NCBI RefSeq assembly: GCF_021245735.1
Contig: NZ_JAJISB010000012.1
Coordinates: 124,001 to 188,000 of the forward strand
DNA: 64,000 bases
Direction of reading: 5' to 3'
Origin: Brevibacillus daliensis
GTDB lineage: Bacteria > Bacillota > Bacilli > Brevibacillales > Brevibacillaceae
In this document: piece after piece, positions 8,121 to 16,944 of the stretch
How positions within the stretch are numbered: the stretch's first letter is position 1
How the letters are laid out: every line of letters begins with the position of its first letter
The notes under the pieces: generated by a model
Told to the model about the DNA's origin: nothing
Databases searched by the model: none
The model's input: only the letters and a program-made list of their open reading frames with translations
Program-made: the position numbers and the translations under genes

Positions 8121-9494
8121 ATGGAAAGTTCAAAACGTAATATTGTTTGGGCGCTGATGGTAACTACGTTTTTGACTGCTATCGATACGACAGTAATCAC
8201 AACAGCTATGCCAGCAATCGCCAACGAACTGGGACAAACCGAGTTAATATCATGGGTTTTTTCCATCTACTTACTAACAACGGCTGTAACCACGCCTATT
8301 TATGGTAAATTATCTGATCTGTTTGGGCGTAAGAAAGTATTTTTATTCGGTAGTGTCCTCTTTTTATTAGGGTCCGTATTATGTGGCCTGTCCGGTTCAA
8401 TGAAAGAACTCATGCTGTATCGTGGTATTCAAGGATTGGGCGCAGGAGCTGTTCAACCGATCAGTATGACGATTATCGGAGATTTATTTAACCAGGAGCA
8501 ACGCGCCAAGCTGATGGGAGTATTTAGCGCAGTTTGGGGCGTTGCTGCCATTGTAGGACCAGTCATTGGTGGGTTTTTCGTTGATTTTGTTACCTGGCAA
8601 TGGATTTTCTATATTAATGTCCCGATTGGGATTTTGGGAATTTACCTCATGTACAAGCATTTTCATGAAAATCTTGTACCCAAAAAAGCACGTATCGATT
8701 ATTGGGGCGCTCTGTTTTTTACGGGTGCACTAGTTACTTTCTTGTATGTGTTGCTTGCAGAAGGAGAAGGTCAGGGAATCGTCATCAATGGACAAACCAT
8801 TACTTTACTTGTAATCAGCCTGGTCTTGCTCGGTGTTTTCTTACTGGTGGAAAAGCGTACGCCAGAGCCCATGCTGCCACTTTCGCTATTTAAACGTCCG
8901 TTAATTGCTGTCTCCCAGATTATTTCCATTTTGCATGGTGCTTTGTTAATCGGGATATCCGTGTATATGCCTAACTGGTTAATCAATGTGGTTGGGTTAT
9001 CGGCAACTGCTGCTGGATTAGTTGTATTACCGCTCTCTCTAGGGTGGCCAATTGCCGCCGCTATTGGTGGGAGATTAATGGGACGTTACAGTTATAAATG
9101 GATCGTGTTCGTTGGCGGGATATTCTTTATCATTGGCCAATTCTTGTTATCGTTCCTGACTCAACAAACGCCTATCTATTATATAGGTATCTTGATGTTT
9201 ATTATGGGACTTGGATTTGGTCTTACCTTTACGGCTTTGACGGTAGCAGTTCAGGGCAGTGTGTCATGGAATCAGCGCGGTGTTGCTACCAGCTCAATCC
9301 AGTTTATGCGCACAATGGGACAAACCGTGGGTATTACTGTGTTTGGGGCGATCTTTAATATGTATCTATCACAAGGTCATCTAGAAACAGGACTCCTAAC
9401 TGTGTTCCATTCTCTGTTAATTATTGCTGGATTGGGTCTATTCGTTACCCTGATCTTGCCAAGAAAACAGGAGGAAGTACTCGAAGGCCAGTAG
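8121..9494 (+). CDS. MFS multidrug exporter, DHA2-like
   Basis: A 457-residue proton-driven exporter of the DHA2 (14-helix) type. Helix 1 carries LTAIDTTVITTAMPAI, typical of EmrB/QacA-like pumps. Motif A (GKLSDLFGRKK) lies near residue 65 and the motif C region (GPVIGGFF) follows in helix 5. It is probably a drug or toxin exporter, substrate unknown. AAAGGAGCC precedes the ATG at 8121. The next gene begins about 125 nt after its stop with no strong terminator between. Confidence 0.88.
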   Translation: MESSKRNIVWALMVTTFLTAIDTTVITTAMPAIANELGQTELISWVFSIYLLTTAVTTPIYGKLSDLFGRKKVFLFGSVLFLLGSVLCGLSGSMKELMLYRGIQGLGAGAVQPISMTIIGDLFNQEQRAKLMGVFSAVWGVAAIVGPVIGGFFVDFVTWQWIFYINVPIGILGIYLMYKHFHENLVPKKARIDYWGALFFTGALVTFLYVLLAEGEGQGIVINGQTITLLVISLVLLGVFLLVEKRTPEPMLPLSLFKRPLIAVSQIISILHGALLIGISVYMPNWLINVVGLSATAAGLVVLPLSLGWPIAAAIGGRLMGRYSYKWIVFVGGIFFIIGQFLLSFLTQQTPIYYIGILMFIMGLGFGLTFTALTVAVQGSVSWNQRGVATSSIQFMRTMGQTVGITVFGAIFNMYLSQGHLETGLLTVFHSLLIIAGLGLFVTLILPRKQEEVLEGQ

Positions 9495-9619
9495 AATCAG
9501 GATTTTCGGGTTTTCTCCCCAAAATAGACAACGTAGAGATGAAGGCAGAAATCGTACAAGCCTCGCCACCAGGTGAGGCAGATGAAAAAACAAATGGGAC
9601 CACAGAGAGGGGAAGCAAG

Positions 9620-10246
9620 ATGGAAGCCATTCGTAATGTCTATTGTGTAGGTCGTAACTACAAGCTGCATGCAGAGGAATTGGGGAATGCTGTACCAACA
9701 TCGCCAATGATTTTTTCTAAACCGACTCACGCGCTTGTACTGGCAAATGGAGAAAATATTATGCTACCGGCCAATCAGGGTGAAATTCACTATGAGGCGG
9801 AGTTCGTGATTCGTATAGGAAGAGAGTACGAGCCAGGTCTAGGTACGGAAGACATGGTAGATGGCTTTGCCTTAGGTATTGACTTTACATTAAGAGATGT
9901 TCAAGACGGTTTGAAGAAAAAGGGACATCCTTGGTTAGTCTCCAAGGGATTTAAGAACAGTGCAATCATTACTGAATTTCAAGAATTCCCAGGTGACGAA
10001 GCGATCAAGGAAACCGATTTTACATTAGTGAAAAATGGCGTGGAAGTACAACGAGGGAATATAAAGGATGTTATCTTTGACCTACAAACCTTGATTACGT
10101 TCATTGGTGAGCAACTTGGTCTCGGGAAGGGTGATATTATTTATACGGGTACACCAGCAGGGGTAGGTCCGGTAGCTGATGGGGACCAGCTTCGTCTAAC
10201 ATGGGGAGAAAAAACATTAGGTGAGTGTCAAATTACAATGAAATAA
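9620..10246 (+). CDS. fumarylacetoacetate hydrolase (FAH) family protein
   Basis: A 209-residue FAH-fold enzyme. The family cleaves or decarboxylates 2-oxo acids such as acylpyruvates using a divalent metal. The characteristic opening YCVGRNYKLHAEELG, the metal-ligand segment HYEAEFVIRIG, DFTLRDVQ and the closing TPAGVGPV are all present, and the short length matches acylpyruvase-type members. The start is placed at 9620 (MEAIRNVYC) after GAGGGGAAG; upstream in-frame sequence to 9539 reads through noncoding-looking DNA. The exact substrate is not predictable. A terminator follows. Confidence 0.87.
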   Translation: MEAIRNVYCVGRNYKLHAEELGNAVPTSPMIFSKPTHALVLANGENIMLPANQGEIHYEAEFVIRIGREYEPGLGTEDMVDGFALGIDFTLRDVQDGLKKKGHPWLVSKGFKNSAIITEFQEFPGDEAIKETDFTLVKNGVEVQRGNIKDVIFDLQTLITFIGEQLGLGKGDIIYTGTPAGVGPVADGDQLRLTWGEKTLGECQITMK

Positions 10247-10258
10247 GAATACTTGAGT

Positions 10259-10316
10259 AAAAGGCATAAAAGAGATTGTCTATGGTCGTGTAGATAACTT
10301 CTTTCTGTGCCTTTTT
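10259..10316 (+). terminator. terminator after the FAH-family gene
   Basis: AAAAGGCA at 10259 pairs with TGCCTTTTT ending at 10316, with inner pairing AAGAGA/TTCTTT and TCTA/TAGA. It is a long, slightly imperfect stem followed by T residues. Confidence 0.6.
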
Positions 10317-10367
10317 CTGTTCTAAGCGTAGCCGAATGATTTTGTTTGAGGATTTTCTGTTTGAACA

Positions 10368-10393
10368 TGAACCATTTTCCTTTTGCCATCGAC
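10368..10393 (+). promoter_or_regulatory. candidate ECF-type promoter of the sigma factor operon
   Basis: TGAACC (10368-10373) and CGAC (10390-10393) are spaced by 16 bp, resembling ECF promoters with AAC in the -35 and CG in the -10. Autoregulation by the downstream ECF sigma factor is inference. Confidence 0.3.
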
Positions 10394-10437
10394 TATATTG
10401 ATGAATGCAATCAAAAAAGAGATGGAGTGAACAGAGT

Positions 10438-10719
10438 ATGACGGAAGTAAAAAATTCTTTTAACATGGACTTAGCGGAACTTGAGGGCTTACTTGATTTA
10501 GCGAATAGCAAGGTACCTTCGCTCATAACAAATCTTCTCAAAACCATCTATTCGGAAGAAGCAGGGGCCAACATTGGTAAAGCTGTTGGTGCGTTATACA
10601 AAGAATTGATCGCAGCGGGTATTTCACAGGAATTGGCTTCTAAAATGGCAAGTGATTACATGTTCTCCTTGAAGGATGTTACGAAAAATGTGGATGTAAA
10701 AAGTGAAACGAATGAATAG
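10438..10719 (+). CDS. hypothetical protein, 93 aa, first gene of the ECF sigma operon
   Basis: A small soluble protein beginning MTEVKNSF, with an acidic start and an alanine/leucine-rich helical centre. I do not recognise a family. The ATG at 10438 follows GGAGTGAACAGAGT; an upstream in-frame ATG at 10405 overlaps that site. It ends 29 nt before the sigma factor gene and is co-oriented with it, so it is probably transcribed together with, and functionally linked to, the sigma/anti-sigma pair. Confidence 0.6.
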   Translation: MTEVKNSFNMDLAELEGLLDLANSKVPSLITNLLKTIYSEEAGANIGKAVGALYKELIAAGISQELASKMASDYMFSLKDVTKNVDVKSETNE

Positions 10720-10748
10720 CATGTCGGTGCGAATGGAGTGAAGCGAAG

Positions 10749-11369
10749 ATGGAATCTAAGCCGAAATCTAAGCCGAAAGATTATCCCAATAAGGATGTAC
10801 ATGTATACCATCTTCGCTTACTTACTCTAATCTCAAAGGGTGATCGAGAAGCCTTCGAGCTACTATATAATGAATTCCATGGCAGATTGTATATTTATCT
10901 GAAAAAACGTTATCAAGATGAGCACATCATCCATGATATTCTACAGGACATTTTTATCGCGATTTGGAGAGGGGCGTCTGGATATTCTGGAAAATCAAGT
11001 GTGGCTGCATGGATATTTAGTATTGCTCGAAATAAAGTAACTGACGTGATCAGGCTGAAATATAAGCGTAATGAAGAGATGAATGATGGCGGAGCAGCGA
11101 TAGGGATGATGACTGATTCTATGAGTTCCACCGATTTTTCAGAAATCGTTTCTACACAACTGACTTTACAGAATGTAGTGAGCAAAATGCCGATAGATAT
11201 GCAAGAACTTATATCGCTTGTTTTTGTCCATGGTTTTTCTTATAAGGAAGTATCAGAAATCATGGCGATTCCAGAAGGTACAGTAAAAAGTAGAATGTAT
11301 TCTCTTAAAAAGTTTGTAAAAAAAGAAATAGAGATAGGAGGGGAATTAGGAGATGGCTATCCCATGTGA
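10749..11369 (+). CDS. ECF-type RNA polymerase sigma-70 family factor
   Basis: A 206-residue alternative sigma factor that would direct polymerase to a dedicated stress regulon. Region 2 is seen as LYIYLKKRYQDEHIIHDILQ with the DxxQDIFIAIW-type core helix. Region 4 is a helix-turn-helix, VFVHGFSYKEVSEIMAIPEG then TVKSRMYSLKK. No region 1 or 3 is present, as expected for the ECF class. The 3' end overlaps the start of the anti-sigma gene by 17 nt, indicating translational coupling and tight stoichiometry. The inducing signal is unknown. Confidence 0.92.
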   Translation: MESKPKSKPKDYPNKDVHVYHLRLLTLISKGDREAFELLYNEFHGRLYIYLKKRYQDEHIIHDILQDIFIAIWRGASGYSGKSSVAAWIFSIARNKVTDVIRLKYKRNEEMNDGGAAIGMMTDSMSSTDFSEIVSTQLTLQNVVSKMPIDMQELISLVFVHGFSYKEVSEIMAIPEGTVKSRMYSLKKFVKKEIEIGGELGDGYPM

Positions 11370-11835
11370 AGAGACTCAATGGATGCTACCGTGGTTAGTT
11401 AATGGAACGCTACAAGCTGAGGAAAAAGTGTCAGCTTATCATCATTTGGCGGAATGCGTCTCTTGCAGAGAAGAGTTAAAACTATTAGACCAATTTCAAC
11501 AAGCAGTAACCATGAACGAAACGGAACAGCTGACCTTTGCAAAAGAGCACGGGAAGAATCTGCTACAGTCAATTATGAAACGTATAGACGATCTGGAGCA
11601 AGTAGGGGAAGAACTACCATGTGAACAAGAGGATAAAAATGTTTTACAACGGGAAAACCGCAACATGGGAGTATATCTTGGACCATATAAAATAATGAAT
11701 ACGTCTGTTTTAGGCGAAATAAATAATGCTTTTAGAAAAAAAGCAGCTAGAATGAATGACAACATAAAACCAGCAATCTCACAATTGGCAGATATGGCTA
11801 GCATAGTAAGAAAAATGATGAAGCTAGTAAGTTAG
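11353..11835 (+). CDS. anti-sigma factor with zinc-finger (ZAS-like) domain
   Basis: A 160-residue partner of the ECF sigma factor, which it should bind and hold inactive. The N-terminal domain carries the zinc-binding anti-sigma signature HHLAECVSCREEL (H-x3-C-x2-C), with an extra Cys at residue 5. No hydrophobic segment long enough to span a membrane is visible. The C-terminus is a basic amphipathic stretch, so it appears cytoplasmic or peripherally attached rather than membrane-spanning like most such factors. GGAGGGGAATTAGGAG precedes the ATG within the sigma gene. A small basic protein follows. Confidence 0.8.
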   Translation: MAIPCEETQWMLPWLVNGTLQAEEKVSAYHHLAECVSCREELKLLDQFQQAVTMNETEQLTFAKEHGKNLLQSIMKRIDDLEQVGEELPCEQEDKNVLQRENRNMGVYLGPYKIMNTSVLGEINNAFRKKAARMNDNIKPAISQLADMASIVRKMMKLVS

Positions 11836-11853
11836 AAGGTGGGGAGGTAAGTG

Positions 11854-12150
11854 ATGAAAAATGGTAAAAAACTGGGGCGAATCATTCCTGTCACTGTCAA
11901 GGCAACGGTTCTTCTGGTCCGGCTAACAACCATTTATGGAAGTGTGAGATTTCAAAAAAGTAGAGGGGTAAAAGCATTTGAAAGAACCCTGTCTCGTGAA
12001 GGAATTCCAGTAGAATTAATCCACAGTTGGTCTAAGACATATCAGGAGATGGTCCCACTTTCATTATCTGGTTGGAAAAAGAGTGAAACCAAACCAACGA
12101 AAGAAACAGATGAAATAAAAACAGGAAGAGGCCCAATACCCTCTTCCTGA
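11854..12150 (+). CDS. small basic hypothetical protein, 98 aa, end of ECF operon
   Basis: No family recognised. The protein starts MKNGKKLGR, has a short moderately hydrophobic stretch (IIPVTVKATVLLVRLTTIYG) and a lysine-rich C-terminus. GGGGAGG at 11841-11847 favours the ATG at 11854; a GTG three bases earlier is possible. Its last codons lie within a hairpin that serves as the terminator of the convergent EamA gene. Co-orientation and 18-nt spacing make it part of the sigma/anti-sigma operon. Confidence 0.55.
   Translation: MKNGKKLGRIIPVTVKATVLLVRLTTIYGSVRFQKSRGVKAFERTLSREGIPVELIHSWSKTYQEMVPLSLSGWKKSETKPTKETDEIKTGRGPIPSS
12112..12148 (-). terminator. terminator of the EamA gene, embedded in the opposing gene's 3' end
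   Basis: AGGAAGAGG (12123-12131) pairs with CCTCTTCCT (12140-12148). The T-rich tail occurs only on the minus strand (12112-12122), so it terminates the leftward EamA transcript. Confidence 0.7.
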
Positions 12151-12180
12151 GCAATATTCACATCGTTTTACGCATCCATG

Positions 12181-13083
12181 TCAAACATCTTCTGTGACTC
12201 CCTTTGTTACAGGACGCTCTTTCCACTTTGCAAACAAATAGCAACCTACAATTACGATTATACTACCCAATAGTTGTACCCAGGTAAGCTGTTCACCCAG
12301 CATGAAAAAGGCGAGAATCGCTGTAAAAACGGGATTAAAATTAAGGAACATTCCTGATGTAGTACCGCCCACATGTTTGACTCCCATATTCCATGTCACC
12401 ATACTAATTACCGTGGCAAAAATGCTAATGTACAAAATTCCCCAGACAAAAGTTGCATCAATTGCTGTAATCGTAAAAGATTGCAGGCTAAAAGGAAGCA
12501 GCATCATAACACCAAATATACCTGCGTACAGCGTAGACATCATTGGAGAAACATCTCGCATTGCCCATTTACTACTCACAGAATAAAGTCCCCAAGTAGC
12601 AACGGCACATAGCATGAACAAGTCCCCAGAATTAAAGGTTAGTGAGAATAGCAAACGTAAATCGCCCTTTGATAAGACGATCAAGACTCCTGCCAAAGAT
12701 ATAACCATTGCTAGCATCTGCAAAGGGCGAATTTTTTCCCGCAAGATCAGGAACGAGAAGATAGCAATAGAAAGTGGATTCAATGTGGATAACAACCCTA
12801 CATTAGTGGCTGCTGTTCTCTCCAATGCCCAAAATAAAAAAAGATTGAATCCGACAACACCAGTTGCACCCATTAGGATAAGAGGAATAATGGCACGACG
12901 CGGTGGCAACAAGCGTTTTTCAGTAGCATATACAATTGGGAGTAGAATAATGACAGCAATGATGTATCGTAAATTGGTTAAGGTCATGGATGATGCATAA
13001 TCAACCATGAGCTTGCTTACTACAAAATTGCCACTCCATAGAATGCTAGTAAGTAGTAAGAGAGCGACATAAAATGGTTTCAT
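12181..13083 (-). CDS. EamA/DMT family transporter
   Basis: A 300-residue second member of the drug/metabolite transporter family in this window, with two EamA repeats and about 10 helices. Helix 1 reads LLTSILWSGNFVVSKLM, and the second repeat ends with MLGEQLTWVQLLGSIIVIVG. Likely a small-molecule exporter or importer; substrate unknown. The start at 13083 (MKPFYVALL) follows AAGGAGT at 8 nt, whereas the longer frame to 13119 has no ribosome binding site. It is a single-gene unit. Confidence 0.87.
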   Translation of the reverse strand: MKPFYVALLLLTSILWSGNFVVSKLMVDYASSMTLTNLRYIIAVIILLPIVYATEKRLLPPRRAIIPLILMGATGVVGFNLFLFWALERTAATNVGLLSTLNPLSIAIFSFLILREKIRPLQMLAMVISLAGVLIVLSKGDLRLLFSLTFNSGDLFMLCAVATWGLYSVSSKWAMRDVSPMMSTLYAGIFGVMMLLPFSLQSFTITAIDATFVWGILYISIFATVISMVTWNMGVKHVGGTTSGMFLNFNPVFTAILAFFMLGEQLTWVQLLGSIIVIVGCYLFAKWKERPVTKGVTEDV

Positions 13084-13231
13084 ACGTGAATACTCCTTCG
13101 TAGCGAGATCTGGTAGCAAAGATGGTATTATACTAACACAGTAGCTACGTAACAGTTTATATTATTTATTTTAGTGAAACACTTTCATAATTTGTCAATC
13201 TTTTCTCCCAATACATTCCATAGTTAATAAA

Positions 13232-13262
13232 AACCTCCCCTGCAACATTGGAAGGGGAGGTT
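13232..13262 (-). terminator. terminator of the formate-THF ligase gene
   Basis: AACCTCCCC/GGGGAGGTT form a 9-bp stem. On the minus strand it is followed by TTTTATTA, fitting the end of the leftward gene. Confidence 0.85.
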
Positions 13263-13289
13263 ACATCTTATTTACCAAGTATTTTCTAC

Positions 13290-14921
13290 TTACATCAAGC
13301 CTTGTATGTGATAGTTCTCATCCAGGTGCATTTTTTCTGCTGCTGGTACTTTTGGTAAGCCCGGCATTGTTAATACGTTGCCTGTTATTACAACGATAAA
13401 ACCAGCACCTGCCAAAAGACGGAGATCACTAATGGTAATAACGAAATTAGAAGGAGCTCCTAATAAAGTTGGTTGATCAGAGAATGAGTAAGGAGTCTTC
13501 GCCATACAAACTGGCAAATGTGAGAAGCCCTGTTCCTCAATCATATGTAGAGATTTAATTGCTGTAGGAGAAAGAGAGATGTCTCTTCCATGATAAATTT
13601 CTTTTACGATGGTGCTTACCTTTTGTAAAATAGGTTGCTCAAGATCGTATAATGGTTTGTAGTTGGATGGGTTATCTTCCAACAGAGTTAATAAGCTTTC
13701 TGCTAGCTTCTTCCCACCAGCACCACCTTGTTCCCATACATCAGAAATTTCAGCAGTCACTCCGATTTCTCGGCAAAGCTCTTGAACCAACTGTACCTCT
13801 TCACTCCAATCCTGTGCAAAATGGTTGATAGCCACTACTACAGGAACGCCGAACTTTTTCAGGTTTTCGATATGTCGTTTTACATTGGCAAAACCGATTT
13901 TTATTGCACTAATATCTAGCTTAGCCAGATCGTCTCGCTTAACACCAGCATTATACTTAAGTGCTTTCACTGTCACAACAAGAACTGCTGCATCTGGAGC
14001 AAGTCCAGCTTGACGGCACTTTATATCAAAGAATTTCTCAGCTCCCAGATCTGCCCCAAATCCAGCTTCAGTTACTACATAATCTGCCAGTTTTAGAGCC
14101 ATCTTGGTACCAAGTACACTACTGCACCCATGTGCAATATTAGCAAAAGGACCACCGTGAACGATAACAGGCGTTCCTTCGATCGTTTGGACAAGATTAG
14201 GCTTTAATGCTTCTTTAAGAAGTACGGTCATCGCGTCAACCGCATTTATATCTCTAGCTGTGACAGGGTGTCCATCCATGTTATATCCGATAATGATACG
14301 TCCTAGACGATCATGTAAATCTTCTGGATTTTCACTCAGGCATAGGATCGCCATAATTTCGGAAGCTGTAGTAATCATGAAACCATCTTCTCTTACTGCG
14401 CCATTACCTTCGCCCATCCCAACAACGATTTGCCGCAATGCACGATCATTCATATCCAAGGCACGCTTCCAAACGATTTTTTTCGGATTAAGTTGTAGCG
14501 TATTTCCATGGAAGATGTGGTTATCAATCATGGCAGCCAGCAGGTTATGTGCAGCTGTAATCGCATGAATATCACCGGTAAAATGAAGGTTGATTTCATC
14601 GGCAGGCAGGATTTGTGCCTGTCCACTTCCAGTTGCTCCGCCCTTCATTCCCATGCATGGTCCGAGTGAGGGTTCACGTAGAGCTGCAATCGTTTTTCTT
14701 CCAACATGGTTAAGAGCTTGAGAAAGACCAATCGAGGTTAATGTTTTTCCCTCACCTGAAGGCGTAGGATTCATAGCGGTTACCAAAATCAGTTTACCAT
14801 CGGGGTTGTCTTGCACTCTTTTCCATAAATCCATCGACAGTTTAGCTTTATACTTCCCATACAGTTCCAAGTCATCTGCATCAATGTTTACTTGTTGAGC
14901 AACTTCCACAATTGGTCTCAT
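13290..14921 (-). CDS. fhs: formate--tetrahydrofolate ligase
   Basis: It ligates formate to tetrahydrofolate using ATP, giving 10-formyl-THF for one-carbon metabolism. The 543-residue protein is close to the usual 555-560. The P-loop TPSGEGKT lies at residues 53-60, followed by LREPSLGPCMGMKGGATGSG and NLHFTGDIHAITAAHNLLAA, all diagnostic of the family. GGAGGTAGCTA precedes the ATG at 14921. It stands alone with its own terminator. Confidence 0.97.
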   Translation of the reverse strand: MRPIVEVAQQVNIDADDLELYGKYKAKLSMDLWKRVQDNPDGKLILVTAMNPTPSGEGKTLTSIGLSQALNHVGRKTIAALREPSLGPCMGMKGGATGSGQAQILPADEINLHFTGDIHAITAAHNLLAAMIDNHIFHGNTLQLNPKKIVWKRALDMNDRALRQIVVGMGEGNGAVREDGFMITTASEIMAILCLSENPEDLHDRLGRIIIGYNMDGHPVTARDINAVDAMTVLLKEALKPNLVQTIEGTPVIVHGGPFANIAHGCSSVLGTKMALKLADYVVTEAGFGADLGAEKFFDIKCRQAGLAPDAAVLVVTVKALKYNAGVKRDDLAKLDISAIKIGFANVKRHIENLKKFGVPVVVAINHFAQDWSEEVQLVQELCREIGVTAEISDVWEQGGAGGKKLAESLLTLLEDNPSNYKPLYDLEQPILQKVSTIVKEIYHGRDISLSPTAIKSLHMIEEQGFSHLPVCMAKTPYSFSDQPTLLGAPSNFVITISDLRLLAGAGFIVVITGNVLTMPGLPKVPAAEKMHLDENYHIQGLM

Positions 14922-15294
14922 TAGCTACCTCCGTTTGCTGCAATTTCAGATACAACTCTTCTACTTTCATTATAGAGTCTTTATAGCAGAAGAGAAGGGT
15001 AGGATGTACATTTTTAGAAAAAAGTCTTTATCAGACGGACACGCGATATCGATTAGGATATGAATAGCAAGGAGGTGGAAGCAATTATCAAATACTAAAA
15101 AAACACGGGTAGGTTAAGGACGATAACAGGTGAACAGATAATTTACTGCTCTCAAAATAGGTAAAGGAAAAAAGAAGTATTTCGTTCTGGGGAAAAACGA
15201 CTAGACAATCTTATGTTTTGTTTATTATAATACAGACAATGATTATAATTGTTTTGATTAAGCGTGTAAAATGTAACGGAAGGATATGATTAAT
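14922..15294. other. intergenic region between fhs and the GIY-YIG gene
   Basis: No gene is supported here. It holds the fhs leader, an isolated AAGGAGGTGG at about 15070 followed almost at once by a stop codon, and the promoter and palindrome listed next. Confidence 0.6.
15202..15252 (+). promoter_or_regulatory. sigma-A promoter with palindromic operator-like site before the GIY-YIG gene
   Basis: TAGACA (15202-15207), an 18-bp spacer and TATAAT (15226-15231) form a good promoter. An imperfect 17-bp palindrome, ACAATGATTATAATTGT (15236-15252), overlaps the predicted start site. Its AT-rich dyad resembles Fur/PerR-family boxes, but the regulator is unknown. Confidence 0.55.
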
Positions 15295-15651
15295 ATGACA
15301 AACAACAGAAAAGAACGAATTCTTCAGTATAAAGAAGAAAAGATCTACGCAGGAGTTTATCAAATCAAGAATACTCGCAATGAAAAGATATACATTGGAA
15401 GTACTCCAAATGTGAAAACATTAAATGGGCAACTATTTAGTTTGAAGCATGGATCGCATGTTAACAGAGATTTACAAGAAGAGTGGAATCAGTATGGAGA
15501 AGATGTCTTCGTGATAGAAGTACTGGAACAGATGGAGAAAAATGCAGACAATCAAGGGCAGATTAAAAAGAAGCTAGAGAATCTTGAGAAGAAATGGATT
15601 GAAAATACCAAGCCGCATAGTACGCATGTTCTTAACAAAATTTTTGATTAA
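15295..15651 (+). CDS. GIY-YIG nuclease-fold protein
   Basis: A 118-residue stand-alone GIY-YIG-type domain. The core appears as AGVYQIKNTRNEKIYIGSTP (GVY...YIG), a conserved arginine follows in HVNRDLQEEW, and a C-terminal glutamate-rich helix completes the fold. Small proteins of this type occur in many Bacillales; their role in DNA processing is not defined. GGAAGGA (15278-15284) suits the ATG at 15295, with an ATG at 15286 too close to it. Confidence 0.75.
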   Translation: MTNNRKERILQYKEEKIYAGVYQIKNTRNEKIYIGSTPNVKTLNGQLFSLKHGSHVNRDLQEEWNQYGEDVFVIEVLEQMEKNADNQGQIKKKLENLEKKWIENTKPHSTHVLNKIFD

Positions 15652-15682
15652 ATGAGTATGATTCGTAATCATATAGGCAGGT

Positions 15683-15716
15683 AAAGGGGGCAGAGTGTTG
15701 CGAAATGCCCCCTTTT
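15683..15716. terminator. bidirectional terminator between GIY-YIG and YnfA-like genes
   Basis: AAAGGGGGCA (15683-15692) pairs with TGCCCCCTTTT (15706-15716). The convergent genes on both sides can use it. Confidence 0.8.
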
Positions 15717-15734
15717 AGCATGCCAACAGATCTT

Positions 15735-16076
15735 TTAATTACGAGGAGCCCACAATATAACGGATACTCCCACAATACATATCGCAGCTCCTAGCCAGTC
15801 ATACATATCAGGTGTTTTCTTATCAACTAGCCACCCCCATAATACAGCTAGTACAATAAAAACCCCACCATAAGCAGCGTATACCCTGCCGAAAGAAGGA
15901 AATTGTTGAAAGGTTGGAATAACACCATATCCAATTAATATGATGCTACCTGCTATACCATATAGCAGCGGCTTGGATTCCCTCAGCCACAACCAAACCA
16001 AATACCCACCGCCAATCTCTGCAAGACCAGCCAGTATAAATAAAAGAATTGACAAGACCACTTTTTTCACATCCAA
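15735..16076 (-). CDS. YnfA/UPF0060 family membrane protein
   Basis: A 113-residue protein with four predicted helices, near the usual 105-110 residues of the YnfA family, small inner-membrane proteins resembling SMR transporters. Typical segments are [19 protein letters not shown] and [20 protein letters not shown]. The frame opens with TTG at 16076 and a weak upstream site; the nearby ATGs are out of frame. A role in small-molecule efflux is known only for some relatives. Confidence 0.85.
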   Translation of the reverse strand: MDVKKVVLSILLFILAGLAEIGGGYLVWLWLRESKPLLYGIAGSIILIGYGVIPTFQQFPSFGRVYAAYGGVFIVLAVLWGWLVDKKTPDMYDWLGAAICIVGVSVILWAPRN

Positions 16077-16242
16077 ATCAATACATGGTTGTATTCATTG
16101 TACCTGTGATTGTTCCAAAAAGAAAAATGTATAAGTAAGAAATGTAATTATTTTTGACAGAAAAGAGAGTTCAAGATAACTTTAAAGCATAGAATGGTCC
16201 GAAGATGAATCGATGACTCACTAAAGTAAGGAGAACAGATAA

Positions 16243-16944
16243 ATGGTTGCAGAGCATGGAATGGATACATCGGCTTTCACTCAAGTGGAAAGGCAAATGC
16301 TACCTGGTCGTGTGCTGATCGTTACCTCTGTAGCGGGAGAAAGAGATGCAGTCATGCGTGGACTGCAAAATTCTGATCGTTTCGACTGTATAATAGGGGG
16401 AGTAGGTCCAATGGCTGCCGCAGCTAGTACGGCAAGAGCCTTGGCACTATCTACCTATGATCTAGTTATCTGCGCAGGAATTGCCGGTGGTTTCATTGGC
16501 AGAGTGGAGGTAGGTTCGTTAGTTGTAGCAAAAGAGCTGATTGCCGCCGATTTAGGAGCGGAGACAGAAGACGGATTTCTAAGTGTGGACGAGCTTGGGT
16601 TTGGATCTGCACGCATCCTTGCAGATTCAGATCGTGCTTCACTTGTATTACAACTGTTACAAGAAGCCAAGTTGCCTGTTACATCAGGAACGATTCTTAC
16701 TTTATCAACAGTTACAGGAAGCGAGAAAACAGCAGATGAATTAGCTAATCGTTATCCGAAAGCAGTTGCTGAAGCAATGGAGGGATTTGGTGTTGCTACT
16801 GCTGCCAGAGATTTTGGTGTACCTGTACTCGAGATTCGTTCGATTTCCAATTCAATCGGTCCTCGTGATCGAGAAGCCTGGCGAATAAAAGAGGCAATGA
16901 CTGCGTTAGAAACAGCAGGTTCAGTACTTCGGGAGGTTTTATAA
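16243..16944 (+). CDS. mqnB: futalosine hydrolase
   Basis: It releases hypoxanthine from futalosine to give dehypoxanthine futalosine in the futalosine route to menaquinone. The 233-residue protein has the nucleosidase/phosphorylase fold, with IIGGVGPMAAAASTARAL, LVICAGIAGGFIG, then VAEAMEGFGVATAARDFGVP and IRSISNSIGPRDREAW, the last typical of MqnB rather than MTA/SAH nucleosidase. AAGGAGAACAGATAA precedes the ATG. Its stop overlaps the mqnD start (TAATG), so the two are translationally coupled. Confidence 0.93.
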   Translation: MVAEHGMDTSAFTQVERQMLPGRVLIVTSVAGERDAVMRGLQNSDRFDCIIGGVGPMAAAASTARALALSTYDLVICAGIAGGFIGRVEVGSLVVAKELIAADLGAETEDGFLSVDELGFGSARILADSDRASLVLQLLQEAKLPVTSGTILTLSTVTGSEKTADELANRYPKAVAEAMEGFGVATAARDFGVPVLEIRSISNSIGPRDREAWRIKEAMTALETAGSVLREVL

